From Mycobacterium paraense (GTDB taxonomy: Bacteria; Actinomycetota; Actinomycetes; Mycobacteriales; Mycobacteriaceae), in the NCBI RefSeq assembly GCF_002101815.1, contig NZ_LQPM01000010.1, forward strand, positions 186,001 through 250,000: a DNA stretch of 64,000 nt, in the 5' to 3' direction. Below the pieces are notes generated by a model. That model was given only the letters and a program-made list of their open reading frames with translations, was not told where the DNA came from and made no database searches. Position numbers and translations under genes: made by a program. This document shows, one piece after another, positions 18,444 to 28,016 of this stretch (the stretch's first letter is position 1; every line of letters begins with the position of its first letter).

Positions 18444-20129
18444 ATGGCCTCCAGGGGTCGTATCGATTTGCGGCTCGCCACCCAGGTGATGCTGCTGCAG
18501 CTCGTCATCGTGACGCTGACGCTGATCCTCGCGTTCGGGATGTTCGCGTGGTTCAACCGTCAGCGCCTGGACAGCCAATATCACGTCCACGCGCTGGATA
18601 TCGCTCGCGTGGTGGCCTCGTCCCCGACGGTCGTCAACAACATCTCCCGCTACGACGATCCGGCTCTGAAGGCAAGCCCCGCACTGACCGACGAACTGGC
18701 GGCCGGTCCGATCGAGAGCGTCGCGTCGCGTGTCGAGCAGCGTACGCACGTGCGGTTCGTGGTCGTCGGCAGCACGCAAGGCGTCCGGCTCGCGGACCCC
18801 GACCGCAACAGGCTGGGAGCCCACATCGAAGCGGATATCTCGCAGGCGGTGGCCGGGCACGAGGTGGTGTCGCACGACTCCACGGTCTTCGGACGGGCGA
18901 TCGTCGCCAAAGTCCCAGTGCTGGAACCCGTTTCGAATCGCGTACTGGGCGTGGTGATCGTCGGCATCTCCACGAAGACTTTCGACGACCAGTTCTCGAA
19001 GAACCTGCGCGTGCTGGCCGCGTTGGGAGTCGTGGCGCTGCTGATCGGCGGCGCCGGCTCCGCGGCGCTGGCGCGCCGATGGCGGGGGCTGACGCTCGGC
19101 CTGCGGCCCGCCGAGATCACCGGGCTGGTGCGCAGCCAGGCGGCGGTGCTGCAGGGCATCGGTGAGGGCGTGGTCGCCGCCGACACCACCGGCAAGACGA
19201 CCTTCGTCAACGACGAGGCCTGCCGGCTGCTCGAAATCGGCAACGAACCGGGCCGGCCCGTCGACGAAATCGGGCTCACTCCGCGGGTGCTCGACGTGTT
19301 CAAGGCCGCGGATGCGACCCCCAGTCTGGCCACCGTCGGCGAACGCATCGTGGTCGTCTCGGCGCGGCACGTGTCGCGCGAGGGCCGCGAGCTGGGCACC
19401 GTGCTGGTCGCGCGGGATCGAACCGACGTCGAATCGCTGACCCGCCAGCTCGACGCGGTGCAGGTGATGAGCACCGTGTTGCGCGCCCAGCGCCACGAGT
19501 TCGCCAACCGGCTGCACCTGCTGACCGGGCTGTTGCACGGCGGTCATGTCGAGGAGGGGCTGCAATACCTCGAGGAGCTGCTGGGGTCCGGGCCGTTGGG
19601 CTCCGCCCTGCCGGGCATCGACGCGATCCGTGACGCGTACCTGCAGGCGTTCCTGGCGGCCAAGGGCGCGGCCGCGCGCGAAGCCGGCGTGACGCTCACC
19701 ATCGGTGAAAACACCTGGGTGCCCGGCCGGCTCGTGCTGCCCGTCGACGTCACCACGGTCCTGGGTAACTTGCTCGACAACGCGATCGACGCGGTCCGGA
19801 CGAGCGGCAACGCCGTCAAAGAGGTGGAAGTCGAGCTGTTGCAAGACGGTACGACGCTGCACATCACGGTCGCCGACAGCGGTGACGGCGTCGCGCCCGG
19901 CTTCGTCGACCAGCTCTTCACGGAGGGAACCACCACCAAGCCGGACTCCGGCATACCGGGCGGCCGGGGCATCGGCCTCGCGCTGTCGCGGCAGATCACT
20001 CGCGCGCTCGGCGGCGATCTCTTGCTGGCCAGTGCCGGCAACGCGGAGTTGCGGCTGCGCGGAGCGGAATTCATCGCCCGGCTGCCGGGCGTGATGGTTG
20101 AGGAGGCGCAATGGGCGACGCAGACCTGA
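18444..20129 (+). CDS. CitA/DcuS-type sensor histidine kinase
   Basis: 561 residues, ATG 18444. First membrane helix about 13-35 (VMLLQLVIVTLTLILAFGMF), periplasmic PAS-like (PDC) sensor domain about 40-185, second helix about 187-207 (VLAALGVVALLIGGAGS), cytoplasmic PAS about 220-330, then the phosphoacceptor His351 in RAQRHEFANRLHLLTGLL, as in CitA/DcuS kinases, and a HATPase domain with N box LGNLLDNAIDAVR, DSGDGV and GGRGIGLAL. Kinases of this family sense citrate or C4-dicarboxylates outside the membrane. Overlaps the response regulator gene by 19 bases. No dicarboxylate transporter is nearby; the neighbour is the MmpL/acyltransferase cluster. Confidence 0.95.
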   Translation: MASRGRIDLRLATQVMLLQLVIVTLTLILAFGMFAWFNRQRLDSQYHVHALDIARVVASSPTVVNNISRYDDPALKASPALTDELAAGPIESVASRVEQRTHVRFVVVGSTQGVRLADPDRNRLGAHIEADISQAVAGHEVVSHDSTVFGRAIVAKVPVLEPVSNRVLGVVIVGISTKTFDDQFSKNLRVLAALGVVALLIGGAGSAALARRWRGLTLGLRPAEITGLVRSQAAVLQGIGEGVVAADTTGKTTFVNDEACRLLEIGNEPGRPVDEIGLTPRVLDVFKAADATPSLATVGERIVVVSARHVSREGRELGTVLVARDRTDVESLTRQLDAVQVMSTVLRAQRHEFANRLHLLTGLLHGGHVEEGLQYLEELLGSGPLGSALPGIDAIRDAYLQAFLAAKGAAAREAGVTLTIGENTWVPGRLVLPVDVTTVLGNLLDNAIDAVRTSGNAVKEVEVELLQDGTTLHITVADSGDGVAPGFVDQLFTEGTTTKPDSGIPGGRGIGLALSRQITRALGGDLLLASAGNAELRLRGAEFIARLPGVMVEEAQWATQT

Positions 20130-20806
20130 CCGTGCTGGTGGTCGACGACGACTTTCGGGTCGCCAACATGCATGCCGAGGTCGTCAACACCCTGCCCGGC
20201 TTCACCGTGACCGCCACGGTGAACACCCTCGAGGCCGCGCGCAAGGCGCTCGCCGAGGCGCCCGACATCGACCTCGCCCTCGTCGACGTGTACCTGCCCG
20301 ACGGTTCGGGAGTCGACTTCGTCCGCGAATTGCACGGCGACAGCATGGTATTGACCGCGGCCACCGAGGCGGCCACCATCCGCGCGGCCATGTCGGCGGG
20401 CGCGCTGAGCTACCTCGTCAAGCCGTTCGCGACCACCGAGCTGGCCGCGCGGCTTGCCGGCTACGCCCGCTACCGCAAGATCCTGGCCGGCCCCGAACTC
20501 AGCTCCGGCGACGTGGACGCGGCGCTCGACGCGCTGCGACCCAGGGTCGCTCCCCCGGCGCCCGCCACCATCGCGGCTTCGTCCACCAAACAGCTTGTCC
20601 TGCAAGCGTTGCGCACCTCGGACAAGCCGATGTCGGCGGCGGAGGTGTCCGCGGCGATCGGCATTTCGCGGGCCACCGCGCAGCGCTACCTGGCTGCGCT
20701 GGCCACCGCCGGTGACGTCGCCGTCGGGCTGCGCTACGGCACCACCGGCCGACCCGAACAGGAGTTCGCCGCGGCCGACAAGCGCCGCCCCCGCCTGCCG
20801 CGCTGA
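20111..20806 (+). CDS. CitB/DcuR-type response regulator
   Basis: 231 residues, ATG 20111. Receiver domain 1-125 with acidic pocket Asp12-Asp14, phospho-acceptor Asp59 (LALVDVYLPDGSG), Thr82 region (VLTAATE) and Lys104 (YLVKPF). A linker, then a C-terminal HTH about 165-215 (KPMSAAEVSAAIGISRATAQRYLAAL) of the CitB type. Partner of the overlapping kinase. It should bind upstream of the genes it controls; the 14-base core upstream of the kinase and in front of papA/mmpL is a candidate site. It is convergent with mmpL with 30 bases between the stops. Confidence 0.95.
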   Translation: MGDADLTVLVVDDDFRVANMHAEVVNTLPGFTVTATVNTLEAARKALAEAPDIDLALVDVYLPDGSGVDFVRELHGDSMVLTAATEAATIRAAMSAGALSYLVKPFATTELAARLAGYARYRKILAGPELSSGDVDAALDALRPRVAPPAPATIAASSTKQLVLQALRTSDKPMSAAEVSAAIGISRATAQRYLAALATAGDVAVGLRYGTTGRPEQEFAAADKRRPRLPR

Positions 20807-20836
20807 CTGGCAGAAGCGGTCGCGTCGAGATTGCGT

Positions 20837-23707
20837 TCAGCGCGCGATTTTGCCGGCCAACCGCGATCTGTGCGCAGGCTCGACGCGCCTTGGCCTGGCG
20901 GGCCACCAGTTGGCCTCGCCGACCAGCGCCGCCAGGGCCGGCACCGTGACGGTGCGCACCACGAAGGTGTCGATCAAGATGCCCATGCCGATGATGAACC
21001 CGGTCTGCACCATCGTCGAGAGGCTGCCGAACAACAGCCCGGACATCGAGGCGGCGAAGATGATGCCCGCCGAGGTGATCACGCCGCCCGTCGAACGCAC
21101 CGCGCGGATGATGCCCGAGCGGACGCCGGTGCGCGACTCTTCCCGAATCCGGGTGATCAACAGCAGGTTGTAGTCCGCCCCGACGGCGACCAACACGATG
21201 AACGCCGTCGCCTGCACGTTCCAATAGATCGGCTGATGGAGCACGAACTGGAAGAAGACGACTCCCACCCCCACGGCCGACAGGAACGAGATCACCACGG
21301 AGGCAATGAGATACAGCGGGGCCACGATCGCGCGGAGCAACAGCACCAGGATGACGAACACGATCAGGAGCGTCATGACCACGATCAGGCGGACGTCGTT
21401 GTCGTAGTAGCCGCGAATCGCGCTGTACATCGCGGTCGTCCCGACCAGCGAGATCGATGCGTCCGAGAGCGAGGTGTTCGGCTGGGCGCCGCGGGCCGTG
21501 TCGAGAATCGACGCGACCTGGTCCATCGCGGCCGTGCTGAACGGGTCGAACTTGGTCTCCACCAGGTAGCGCACGGAGTGCCCGTCGGGCGAGAAGAACA
21601 GCTTCGCGGCGTTCTTGAAGTCATCCGAACTGAGCGCCTGGGGCGGGATGTACATGCCCGACATGGATTGGCCGGCGGCGTCGCGCTTCATCGACAGCAG
21701 CAGGTCCGCAGCCTGATTCATGCCCAGGCCCATCTTCTTGGTCTGGTCGACGAGGGCGCGCACGCCGTCGGCCAGCCGCCGGCTGCCGTCGGCCAACTGA
21801 TCGGCGGCCGCCTGCATTTGCGCAATCTTCTGCTGGACACCGGCGGTGCTGCCCGCCGCCGTCCGCAAACCATTGCTCGCCGAGGCCAACAGCGCGGTCA
21901 GGTTCTGCACCCCGGCCTGGATGCCACTGGCCGCGGGTTGTGCGGTCGCGCCGTTGAACATCGGGCCGGCCGCCGCCGCCACGGTGGCGACCAGTGCCGA
22001 CACCGACCCGTTCGCGAGACCGCGGATGGTGTCCAGCACGCCTTGGGCGCCCGAGAGCTGCTGCTGCACCTGGGCGACCGTCGCGCTGAGCTGCGTCGCG
22101 GGCCCGGCGGCGGCCCGGATTTGGTCGCGAACCTCGGCGAGGCTGGCCGCCAATTTGTCGGCGCCGCTCGTCAGCGCGTCGAGGTCGGTGGTCCGGTCGT
22201 TGATCTGCGTCGAGGCGTCTTGCAGCTTGCCGCCGACGGCTCCGGCCTGCGAGCTGAGCTTGGCCTGGTCGAGCGGCTGGCCGTCGGGCCGCGTGATGCC
22301 GCGCACCGCAGCGATATTGGGCAACTGCGAGACGCGTTGCGCCATCTGGTCGAGGTCGGCCAGCGACCGCGACGTCCGGAGGTCGTGCGGCGAGCGGACG
22401 TAGATGTACTGCGGCAGCAGGGCGCTCGTCGAGAAGTGGCTCTCCATCGCCGAAAAGCCGACGTTGCTGGGCGCCGCCTGCGGCAACTGCAGGCGGTCGT
22501 TGAAGGTGGGCCGAAGGAAGGCCGCGCACCCCGCGAGCGCGATCAACACCGACAGGCTCACCAGCAGATGGGTTTTCGGCCGCCGAACCAGCTGAACGGC
22601 GGACCGCCGCCACAGGCGGCCGGTCAACGGGGACCGCGGCGCCACCCAGCCGCGCCGACCGGCCAGCACGAGGATGGCCGGCAGCAGCGTGACGGCGGCC
22701 AGAAACGCGATCGCGATCGAAATCGCCAGTGCCGGACCGATACTCGTGAACGCGGGCAGCCGGGTGAAGACCATGCCCAGGAACGTGACGGCAACGGTGG
22801 CGGCCGAGCCCGCGATGACCTCTCCGATGGAACTCAGCGCCTTGCGCACGGCCAGGTCGGAATCGACGCCGGACCGGATGTACTCGTGGTAGCGGCTGAT
22901 CAAAAAGACCGCATAGTCGGTGCCGGCGCCGAAGATCATGGCGGTCATCAACGCGATCGTCAGCGCCGACACCCCGAGCCCGACCTGCGCAAGCCCGGAC
23001 ACCACCCCCTGCGCCGAGGCTACCGAGACTCCGATGGTGATCAGCGGCAGCAGCACGGTCACGGGCCGCCGGTAGATCACCAGCAGGATGACCAGCACGA
23101 ACAACGCCGTGACGATCTCGGTCATGTGCATGTCGCGGGCGGTGACGATCGACATGTCGCCGACCATGGCGGCCTGCCCGGTCACGTTCGCGGTCAGCGG
23201 GGTGCCCGCGGTCGAGCGCTTGACGACGTCGGCGATCCGTTGGTACGCCGCCGACGACTCGGGCGATCCGGCGGGCGCCCGCAGCATCACCGCCAGGTAG
23301 AACGCCTTGTGGTCCGCGCTGACCAGCAGCGGGCGCAGCGCGGGCGTGCCGACGACGTCCTGCACACCGCTCACGTCTCCGGCCTGGCCGCGGAGCGCGG
23401 CGGCCAGCTTGCCGTAGGCGTCCTCGTCGGCCGGCTGCAGGCCGCGGTCGTCGGTGAGGACGACGATCAGGACGTTCTGGGCGGATTCACCGAAGTCCTT
23501 GGCCATCTGCTCGGCCGCGGCCATGGCCTTGGCCGGCAGCGGCTGCACCGTCTGGCCCTCGACCACCTTGGTCAGCGGGGGGAAGGCCACGGCCAGCACG
23601 GCCACCACCGCGGCCCAGGCGGCGATCACCAGCCAGGGCGCGCGCACGGCGGCGCGCCCCAGAATCCCGAACGCGCCGCTGGCCGCCTTGGATGACTGTT
23701 CGATCAT
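20837..23707 (-). CDS. MmpL-family RND lipid transporter
   Basis: 956 residues from ATG 23705-23707 with GAGGGG upstream. Two repeats of one helix, a periplasmic loop and five helices: FGILGRAAVRAPWLVIAAWAAVV, GAGTDYAVFLISRYHE (the MmpL GTDYxxxL/ISRYxE motif), and the second-half VAVGADYNLLLITRIREE with its proton-relay Asp-Tyr pair. The second periplasmic loop (about 440-720) is long and heptad-rich. This is the architecture of MmpL8/MmpL10-type exporters of acylated trehalose lipids in the inner membrane. It lies downstream of three acyltransferase genes; the 56-bp element upstream of its start suggests an extra promoter of its own. Confidence 0.93.
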   Translation of the reverse strand: MIEQSSKAASGAFGILGRAAVRAPWLVIAAWAAVVAVLAVAFPPLTKVVEGQTVQPLPAKAMAAAEQMAKDFGESAQNVLIVVLTDDRGLQPADEDAYGKLAAALRGQAGDVSGVQDVVGTPALRPLLVSADHKAFYLAVMLRAPAGSPESSAAYQRIADVVKRSTAGTPLTANVTGQAAMVGDMSIVTARDMHMTEIVTALFVLVILLVIYRRPVTVLLPLITIGVSVASAQGVVSGLAQVGLGVSALTIALMTAMIFGAGTDYAVFLISRYHEYIRSGVDSDLAVRKALSSIGEVIAGSAATVAVTFLGMVFTRLPAFTSIGPALAISIAIAFLAAVTLLPAILVLAGRRGWVAPRSPLTGRLWRRSAVQLVRRPKTHLLVSLSVLIALAGCAAFLRPTFNDRLQLPQAAPSNVGFSAMESHFSTSALLPQYIYVRSPHDLRTSRSLADLDQMAQRVSQLPNIAAVRGITRPDGQPLDQAKLSSQAGAVGGKLQDASTQINDRTTDLDALTSGADKLAASLAEVRDQIRAAAGPATQLSATVAQVQQQLSGAQGVLDTIRGLANGSVSALVATVAAAAGPMFNGATAQPAASGIQAGVQNLTALLASASNGLRTAAGSTAGVQQKIAQMQAAADQLADGSRRLADGVRALVDQTKKMGLGMNQAADLLLSMKRDAAGQSMSGMYIPPQALSSDDFKNAAKLFFSPDGHSVRYLVETKFDPFSTAAMDQVASILDTARGAQPNTSLSDASISLVGTTAMYSAIRGYYDNDVRLIVVMTLLIVFVILVLLLRAIVAPLYLIASVVISFLSAVGVGVVFFQFVLHQPIYWNVQATAFIVLVAVGADYNLLLITRIREESRTGVRSGIIRAVRSTGGVITSAGIIFAASMSGLLFGSLSTMVQTGFIIGMGILIDTFVVRTVTVPALAALVGEANWWPARPRRVEPAHRSRLAGKIAR

Positions 23708-23774
23708 GGTGAAACCCCTCAAGTTCGCTTCGGTTACCTGGGAATTTATGGCGGCGCGCGGACCCGTGTCTCGC

Positions 23775-23830
23775 TTGTGAGCGATAGCCGGGATTAGCCA
23801 CGATTCACCGGTTTTGCGCGTTGTGCTCGG
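23775..23830. repeat. upstream element copy 1 (before mmpL)
   Basis: This 56-base stretch matches 28178-28233 without gaps, with 46 identical positions by my count. It lies between the mmpL start (23707) and the stop of the first acyltransferase gene (23838), in the same orientation relative to the downstream minus-strand gene as copy 2. Coding conservation cannot explain it, since both copies are intergenic. A shared promoter or operator is the simplest reading. Confidence 0.75.
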
Positions 23831-23837
23831 CTCGCGG

Positions 23838-25175
23838 CTACCCCGCCGCGCCGGCCGGCACGGGGCGCGGAAAGCCGATCGTGGCGGTGAGCGCGAAGTC
23901 GGCCAGGGCGGCCGAAAGCGCCTGGCGCAAGGCCCGGTTCGAGTTGGCCCGACCCGGCTGGTATGCCACCACGGAGACGAACACCTGTCCGTTCGCCCGT
24001 CCCGACGCCAGCGACAGCATTCCCCCGAACCGGTCCATGATCGCCGTGGTGGTGTCCGGGTGCGGGGCCTTGATCGCGAACTGGTCGGCCGGCGTGCCGT
24101 CCGGGCGGCAGGCGGCCGGGTCGATCACCCCGACGTTGGAGGCCACCACGGTGGTGGGGCTCCCCGCGGCCACGCCGACGATGCGGCGCACCAGGCGCTG
24201 CGGCATCAGCGGAACCAGGGGCAGCAACTCGCGCCGCGTGTCGGGAACGTCCTGACGGCGGGTCAGCGCGTCCTTGGTTGCGGCCCGGATGTCGCGCAGG
24301 TCGGTCACCGCACGCGCGGGGTCGACCGTGATGCCGACGTTGGCGACGGCGTTGGCGCGGGTGTCGCCCGCGATGCGCTCGTTGACGGGGATGGCGACGG
24401 TCGCCGAGCCGTCCGCGGTGAGCCGGCCCACGCGCTGGGCGAGCCGGGCCGCCAGGGCCGCCAGCAGTGTGTTGCTGGTTCCGCCAAGCGCTTTCGCGCA
24501 GGCGTCCCAGTCGTCCGAGCCGACGAAGACCGTTTCCGTTGGCAGCGTGATGGATTCGTCGGGGCCGCCCACGCTGGGCGGCGCGGCGCCGTCGTCGCCG
24601 GGGCGGGCGGCGGCGACCGCGGCCTTGATGGCGCGGCCGATGCCGGGGATGTCGCGCGCGGTTTGGCGGGCGTCGTCGCGCAGCGCCTGCCACCGCCGCC
24701 GCGACCCCGCGGCGGGCCAGTCGATCGGGTCGCCGCGCCCGAAGTCGGCGTCCGCCAGTGCGTCGCACAGCCCGATCCCGTCGGTGAGGGCATGCGGGAC
24801 GACCAGGCTCACCCCGGCGCCGCCGTCGGTGAACGGGAGCACCGCGAGATGCCATGCGGGCCCGCGCTCGACGTCCAGGGGCGTCGCGGCCTGCTCGCGC
24901 AGCCAGGCGTCGAATCCTTCGCGCGGCCGCGGCGCGGCGATCTCGAGCTCGGAGCGACCGCCGCCGGCGACCCAGCGATGGCGGCCGAACGGCAGGGCCG
25001 AGCGCTCGATCCGGCGCGACAGCCGACCCCGCCGCAGGTTGTGGTGGAACCGGCGCAGGCCGTCGATGTCGATCGCCCGGTCGTACACCCAGACGCACTG
25101 CAGCTGTCCGAGGACGCCGGTCGCCCGCTCCAGGGTGGCGAAGGTCTGGTCGAAGAGGTCGAGTGTGGTGTTCAT
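23838..25175 (-). CDS. WS/DGAT- or PapA-like acyltransferase, tandem copy 1
   Basis: 445 residues, ATG 25173-25175 with AGAGAGGA upstream. Condensation/WS-DGAT superfamily: N-terminal LDLFDQTFATLERATG, the active-site motif is PHALTDG with His128 and Asp132 (first His of the classic HHxxxDG replaced by Pro), and a C-terminal channel-lining part with VASNVGVIDP and GQVFVSVVAYQ. It would transfer an acyl group from acyl-CoA or a carrier to an alcohol. Over the first 70 residues 53 are identical to copy 2 (25192-26532), so the pair arose by tandem duplication. Middle gene of the PapA-like/acyltransferase/MmpL run. Confidence 0.82.
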   Translation of the reverse strand: MNTTLDLFDQTFATLERATGVLGQLQCVWVYDRAIDIDGLRRFHHNLRRGRLSRRIERSALPFGRHRWVAGGGRSELEIAAPRPREGFDAWLREQAATPLDVERGPAWHLAVLPFTDGGAGVSLVVPHALTDGIGLCDALADADFGRGDPIDWPAAGSRRRWQALRDDARQTARDIPGIGRAIKAAVAAARPGDDGAAPPSVGGPDESITLPTETVFVGSDDWDACAKALGGTSNTLLAALAARLAQRVGRLTADGSATVAIPVNERIAGDTRANAVANVGITVDPARAVTDLRDIRAATKDALTRRQDVPDTRRELLPLVPLMPQRLVRRIVGVAAGSPTTVVASNVGVIDPAACRPDGTPADQFAIKAPHPDTTTAIMDRFGGMLSLASGRANGQVFVSVVAYQPGRANSNRALRQALSAALADFALTATIGFPRPVPAGAAG

Positions 25176-25191
25176 GGTCGTGAGGTCCTCT

Positions 25192-26532
25192 CTATCGTGC
25201 GGCGGCCACGGGGGCCGGCCAGCCGTTGGTCGCGTGGAGTGCGAAGTCCGCGAGCGCGCCCGAAAGGGCTTGCTTCAAACCGTCTTCGGAGTTGTGCCGT
25301 CCCAGCTGGTACGCCTGGACGGAGACGAAGACCTGCCCGTGCACGCGCGCCGACAGCAGGGCCAGCACTCCGCCGGTGCGTTCCATCGTCGCCTTCGTCA
25401 TGCCCGGGTACAGCGAGGTGACGGAGACGTAGTCGGCGTCGGTGCCGTCGGGCCGGTTGACGGCCGCGGGCGCGGCACCCAGGTTCGAGGAGACGACCCC
25501 GGTCGCGTTGCCGGTGGCGACGCCCACGCACCGCTTGGCGATCCGCTTGGGCAGCAGCGGAACCAGGGGCAGCAGCGCCTCCCGCTCGTCGGACGCCTCC
25601 TGGCGGTGAATGAGCGCTTCCTTGATCGCGGCGCGGATGCCGCGCAGGTTCGTCGCCGCGGGCGCGGGGTCGACGGTCACGTCGACGTTGGCGACGGCGT
25701 TGGCGCGGGTGTCGTCGGCGGTGCGCTCGCTGACGGGGATCGCCAGGGTGATCGAGCCGTCGGCCGTGACCCGTCCCACCCGCTGCGCCAGGCGGGTCGC
25801 CAGCCCCGCGAGCAGCGCGTTGCTGGTCCCGCCGAGCGCCTCCGCGCGGGCGTCCCACTCGTCGGCGTCGATGAAGATCGTGGTGGTCGGGATGGTGACG
25901 GGCTCGTCCCCGCCGGCGGGTGGGGCGGTCTGAGCGGCACCGTCGCCCCGTGCCGAGCGTGCCGCGGCGACAGCAGCTTTCACGGCGCGGCGGATCTCGG
26001 GAAGGTCGCGCACCGTCTGGCGGGCGTCCTCGCGCAGCGCCTGCCACCGGCGGCGCGACCCGGCCGCCGGCCAGTCCATGGCGCTGTCATAGCCGCAGGC
26101 CGCCTCCACCACCGCCAGGCAGCCCGCCATGCCGTCGGCGAGGCTGTGCAGGGCCACCAGGCTCACCCCGGCGCCGCCGTCGGTGAACGGGAGCACCGCC
26201 AGGTGAAAGCCCGGCCCGCGCTCGGCGTCCAAGCGCGTCGCGGCCTGCTCGCGCAGCCAGTCCTCGAACTCCTCGCGCGGACGGGGCGTCGCGACGATCT
26301 CCAGCTCGGAGGCGTCGGCGGGCGCGACCCAGCGGTGCCGCCCGAACGGCAGGGGCGAGCGTTCGATGCGGCGCGCCAGCCTGCCTCGCTGCAGGTGTCG
26401 GTGGAACCGGCGCAGGCCGTCGATGTCGATCGCGCGGTCGTACACCCAGACGCACTGGCCGACGCTGGTCACGCCGGTCGCCTCCTCGAAGCGAAACAGG
26501 GTCTGGTCGAACAGGTCGAGTACGTTGGTCAT
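25192..26532 (-). CDS. WS/DGAT- or PapA-like acyltransferase, tandem copy 2
   Basis: 446 residues, ATG 26530-26532 with AAAGGA seven bases upstream. Same fold and layout as the downstream copy: LDLFDQTLFRFEEATG at the N-terminus, active-site LHSLADG (His129, Asp133), and LSARVHGQVFVSVQAYQLG near the end. The first His of HHxxxDG is replaced by Leu here and by Pro in the paralog, so both keep only the catalytic second His, as PapA proteins do. Sixteen bases separate the two copies. With different substrate pockets the two could add different acyl chains to one acceptor; this is inference. Confidence 0.82.
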   Translation of the reverse strand: MTNVLDLFDQTLFRFEEATGVTSVGQCVWVYDRAIDIDGLRRFHRHLQRGRLARRIERSPLPFGRHRWVAPADASELEIVATPRPREEFEDWLREQAATRLDAERGPGFHLAVLPFTDGGAGVSLVALHSLADGMAGCLAVVEAACGYDSAMDWPAAGSRRRWQALREDARQTVRDLPEIRRAVKAAVAAARSARGDGAAQTAPPAGGDEPVTIPTTTIFIDADEWDARAEALGGTSNALLAGLATRLAQRVGRVTADGSITLAIPVSERTADDTRANAVANVDVTVDPAPAATNLRGIRAAIKEALIHRQEASDEREALLPLVPLLPKRIAKRCVGVATGNATGVVSSNLGAAPAAVNRPDGTDADYVSVTSLYPGMTKATMERTGGVLALLSARVHGQVFVSVQAYQLGRHNSEDGLKQALSGALADFALHATNGWPAPVAAAR

Positions 26533-26561
26533 TTGCTTGGTCCTTTCGTGGCAGGGGTTTG

Positions 26562-28016
26562 TCAGCGGCTGATGACCGGTATGCCGTGGTCCGAATTCGC
26601 ATGGTCCGCAACGGCATCCACCCAGTCGGGGGTGGTCTTGATCGCGTAGGTGAACGCCTGGGTCAGCGCCGCGAGGTAACGGTGCACCGACTTGCGCGCT
26701 TCGGCGTTGTCCGGGAAGGAGATCGTCGCCGTGGTCTTGTCGGTCTGCCGGTTGATCCACAGGTTGATGCCGCCGTGCGACAGGCTGTCCGCGTAGGTGC
26801 CCCAGTTGGTCTGCTCGAACAGGTCGACCGCGGGGATCTTGCGAAAGTCCATGAAGGACACCATCATTGCCCGCGCAGTGGGCGGCTTGATCGCCAACTG
26901 CAGCTGAGTCGCCAGCTCGATGGCCCGCTCCACCGGCACGCCCGCGAGGGGCTTGCCTGCGTCGAACGACGCCTGCGCCGCCCGGGCCGCCTCGGCGAAC
27001 GTGGCGGTGCAGATCGGCACGGTGACCGGAACCAGGTTGGCGAACCAGCCCACCGTCATCGAGTCGATGCCCGGAGTGCGCGTGTCGAACGACGTGAAGC
27101 CGTGATACGTGTCGCTGCCGGTGAACTCGTGCTCGGCGAAGGCCGCGCAGGCCAGCACTCCCCCGCTGAACCGGGCGCCGGCCGCGCGGCAGGCGCTCTC
27201 GAACGACTCGGTGTCGGCGGCGTCCAGCAGGTCGACGGTGAGGAAGTTGCCCTTGGTGGTGGACTCGCTGTCACCGACCGGGAGCGGAAAGCTCGGCCAC
27301 TCGCCGCCGGTGTCGCGGGCGAACTCGATCCACTCCCGGATCCCCGGGGAGGAAAGGGTCAGGCTCGCCACCGCCTCGTGCTGGCGCGCGGCGAAGCTGC
27401 GGTAGCTCGCCACGCCCGGCAGGAGGCTGGCTTGTCCCCCGGTTTGGGACAGGTGGTGGTACATCAGGTGGACGTCGAAGAAGATCAGGCCGGCGGACAT
27501 GCCGTCGATGTGGAGATGGTCGACGCTGGCGTAGAAACTGAACGAGTCGGCGTGCTGGACGATGCCGAAGGTGAAGCAGTCCCACTGCAGCGTCTCCGGA
27601 GTCGTCGCCAGGGCGTGGGTGCGGATCCGCTCGGTGTCCATGGTCCCGAAGTCGATGGGGACGAAGTCGATGGCTTCGGGGTCGTCGATGGTGCGGCGGA
27701 CAATGGTGTCGCCCTCGAATTCGAACCAGTCGTGGTAGGCGTCGTGGCGGCGGACGTGCGCGTTGATCGCCGCCGTCATGGCCGCAATGTCGCAGACGCC
27801 GGGGATCTCCCACGCGACCACCATCAGCCGGGGCAGCTGCGCGCCCCTCGCTTTGGCGTCGCGCGCGGCCCGCAGGTGCCGCATCCGCTGGTAGCTCGGT
27901 GCCAGATCGCTGCGCCGCGCGTTGTGGGCCGCGGCTCGCGCCGCGGGCGAGGCCATCCACGTGGTGACCGGACCGTCGGCCGGCTGCCATCCGTTGATGC
28001 TTCCTAATGTGACCAT
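26562..28016 (-). CDS. PapA1/PapA3-like polyketide-associated acyltransferase
   Basis: 484 residues from ATG 28014-28016, preferred to ATG 28031 because GGAGGG lies inside the longer version at the right spacing. It matches the PapA3/PapA1 pattern of M. tuberculosis throughout: INGWQPADGPVTTW, APSYQRMRHLR, LPRLMVVAWEIPG, FGIVQHADSFSFYASVDHLHI with catalytic His167 and Asp171 in DHLHIDG, FSGGVLACAAFAEHE, and VGWFANLVPVTVPI. PapA3 acylates trehalose in polyacyltrehalose synthesis and PapA1/A2 act in sulfolipid synthesis. First gene of the run that ends with mmpL. No polyketide synthase or FadD is adjacent, so the acyl donor must come from elsewhere. Confidence 0.88.
   Translation of the reverse strand: MVTLGSINGWQPADGPVTTWMASPAARAAAHNARRSDLAPSYQRMRHLRAARDAKARGAQLPRLMVVAWEIPGVCDIAAMTAAINAHVRRHDAYHDWFEFEGDTIVRRTIDDPEAIDFVPIDFGTMDTERIRTHALATTPETLQWDCFTFGIVQHADSFSFYASVDHLHIDGMSAGLIFFDVHLMYHHLSQTGGQASLLPGVASYRSFAARQHEAVASLTLSSPGIREWIEFARDTGGEWPSFPLPVGDSESTTKGNFLTVDLLDAADTESFESACRAAGARFSGGVLACAAFAEHEFTGSDTYHGFTSFDTRTPGIDSMTVGWFANLVPVTVPICTATFAEAARAAQASFDAGKPLAGVPVERAIELATQLQLAIKPPTARAMMVSFMDFRKIPAVDLFEQTNWGTYADSLSHGGINLWINRQTDKTTATISFPDNAEARKSVHRYLAALTQAFTYAIKTTPDWVDAVADHANSDHGIPVISR

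Noticed and set aside
20831..23695. 954-codon open frame opposite mmpL
   Set aside because: Rich in Gln, Arg and His with no domain pattern; it is the antisense shadow of a high-GC membrane-protein gene.
24274..26649. Long plus-strand frame opposite the tandem acyltransferases
   Set aside because: Ser/Arg-rich without any recognisable motif; the minus-strand proteins have clear family features.
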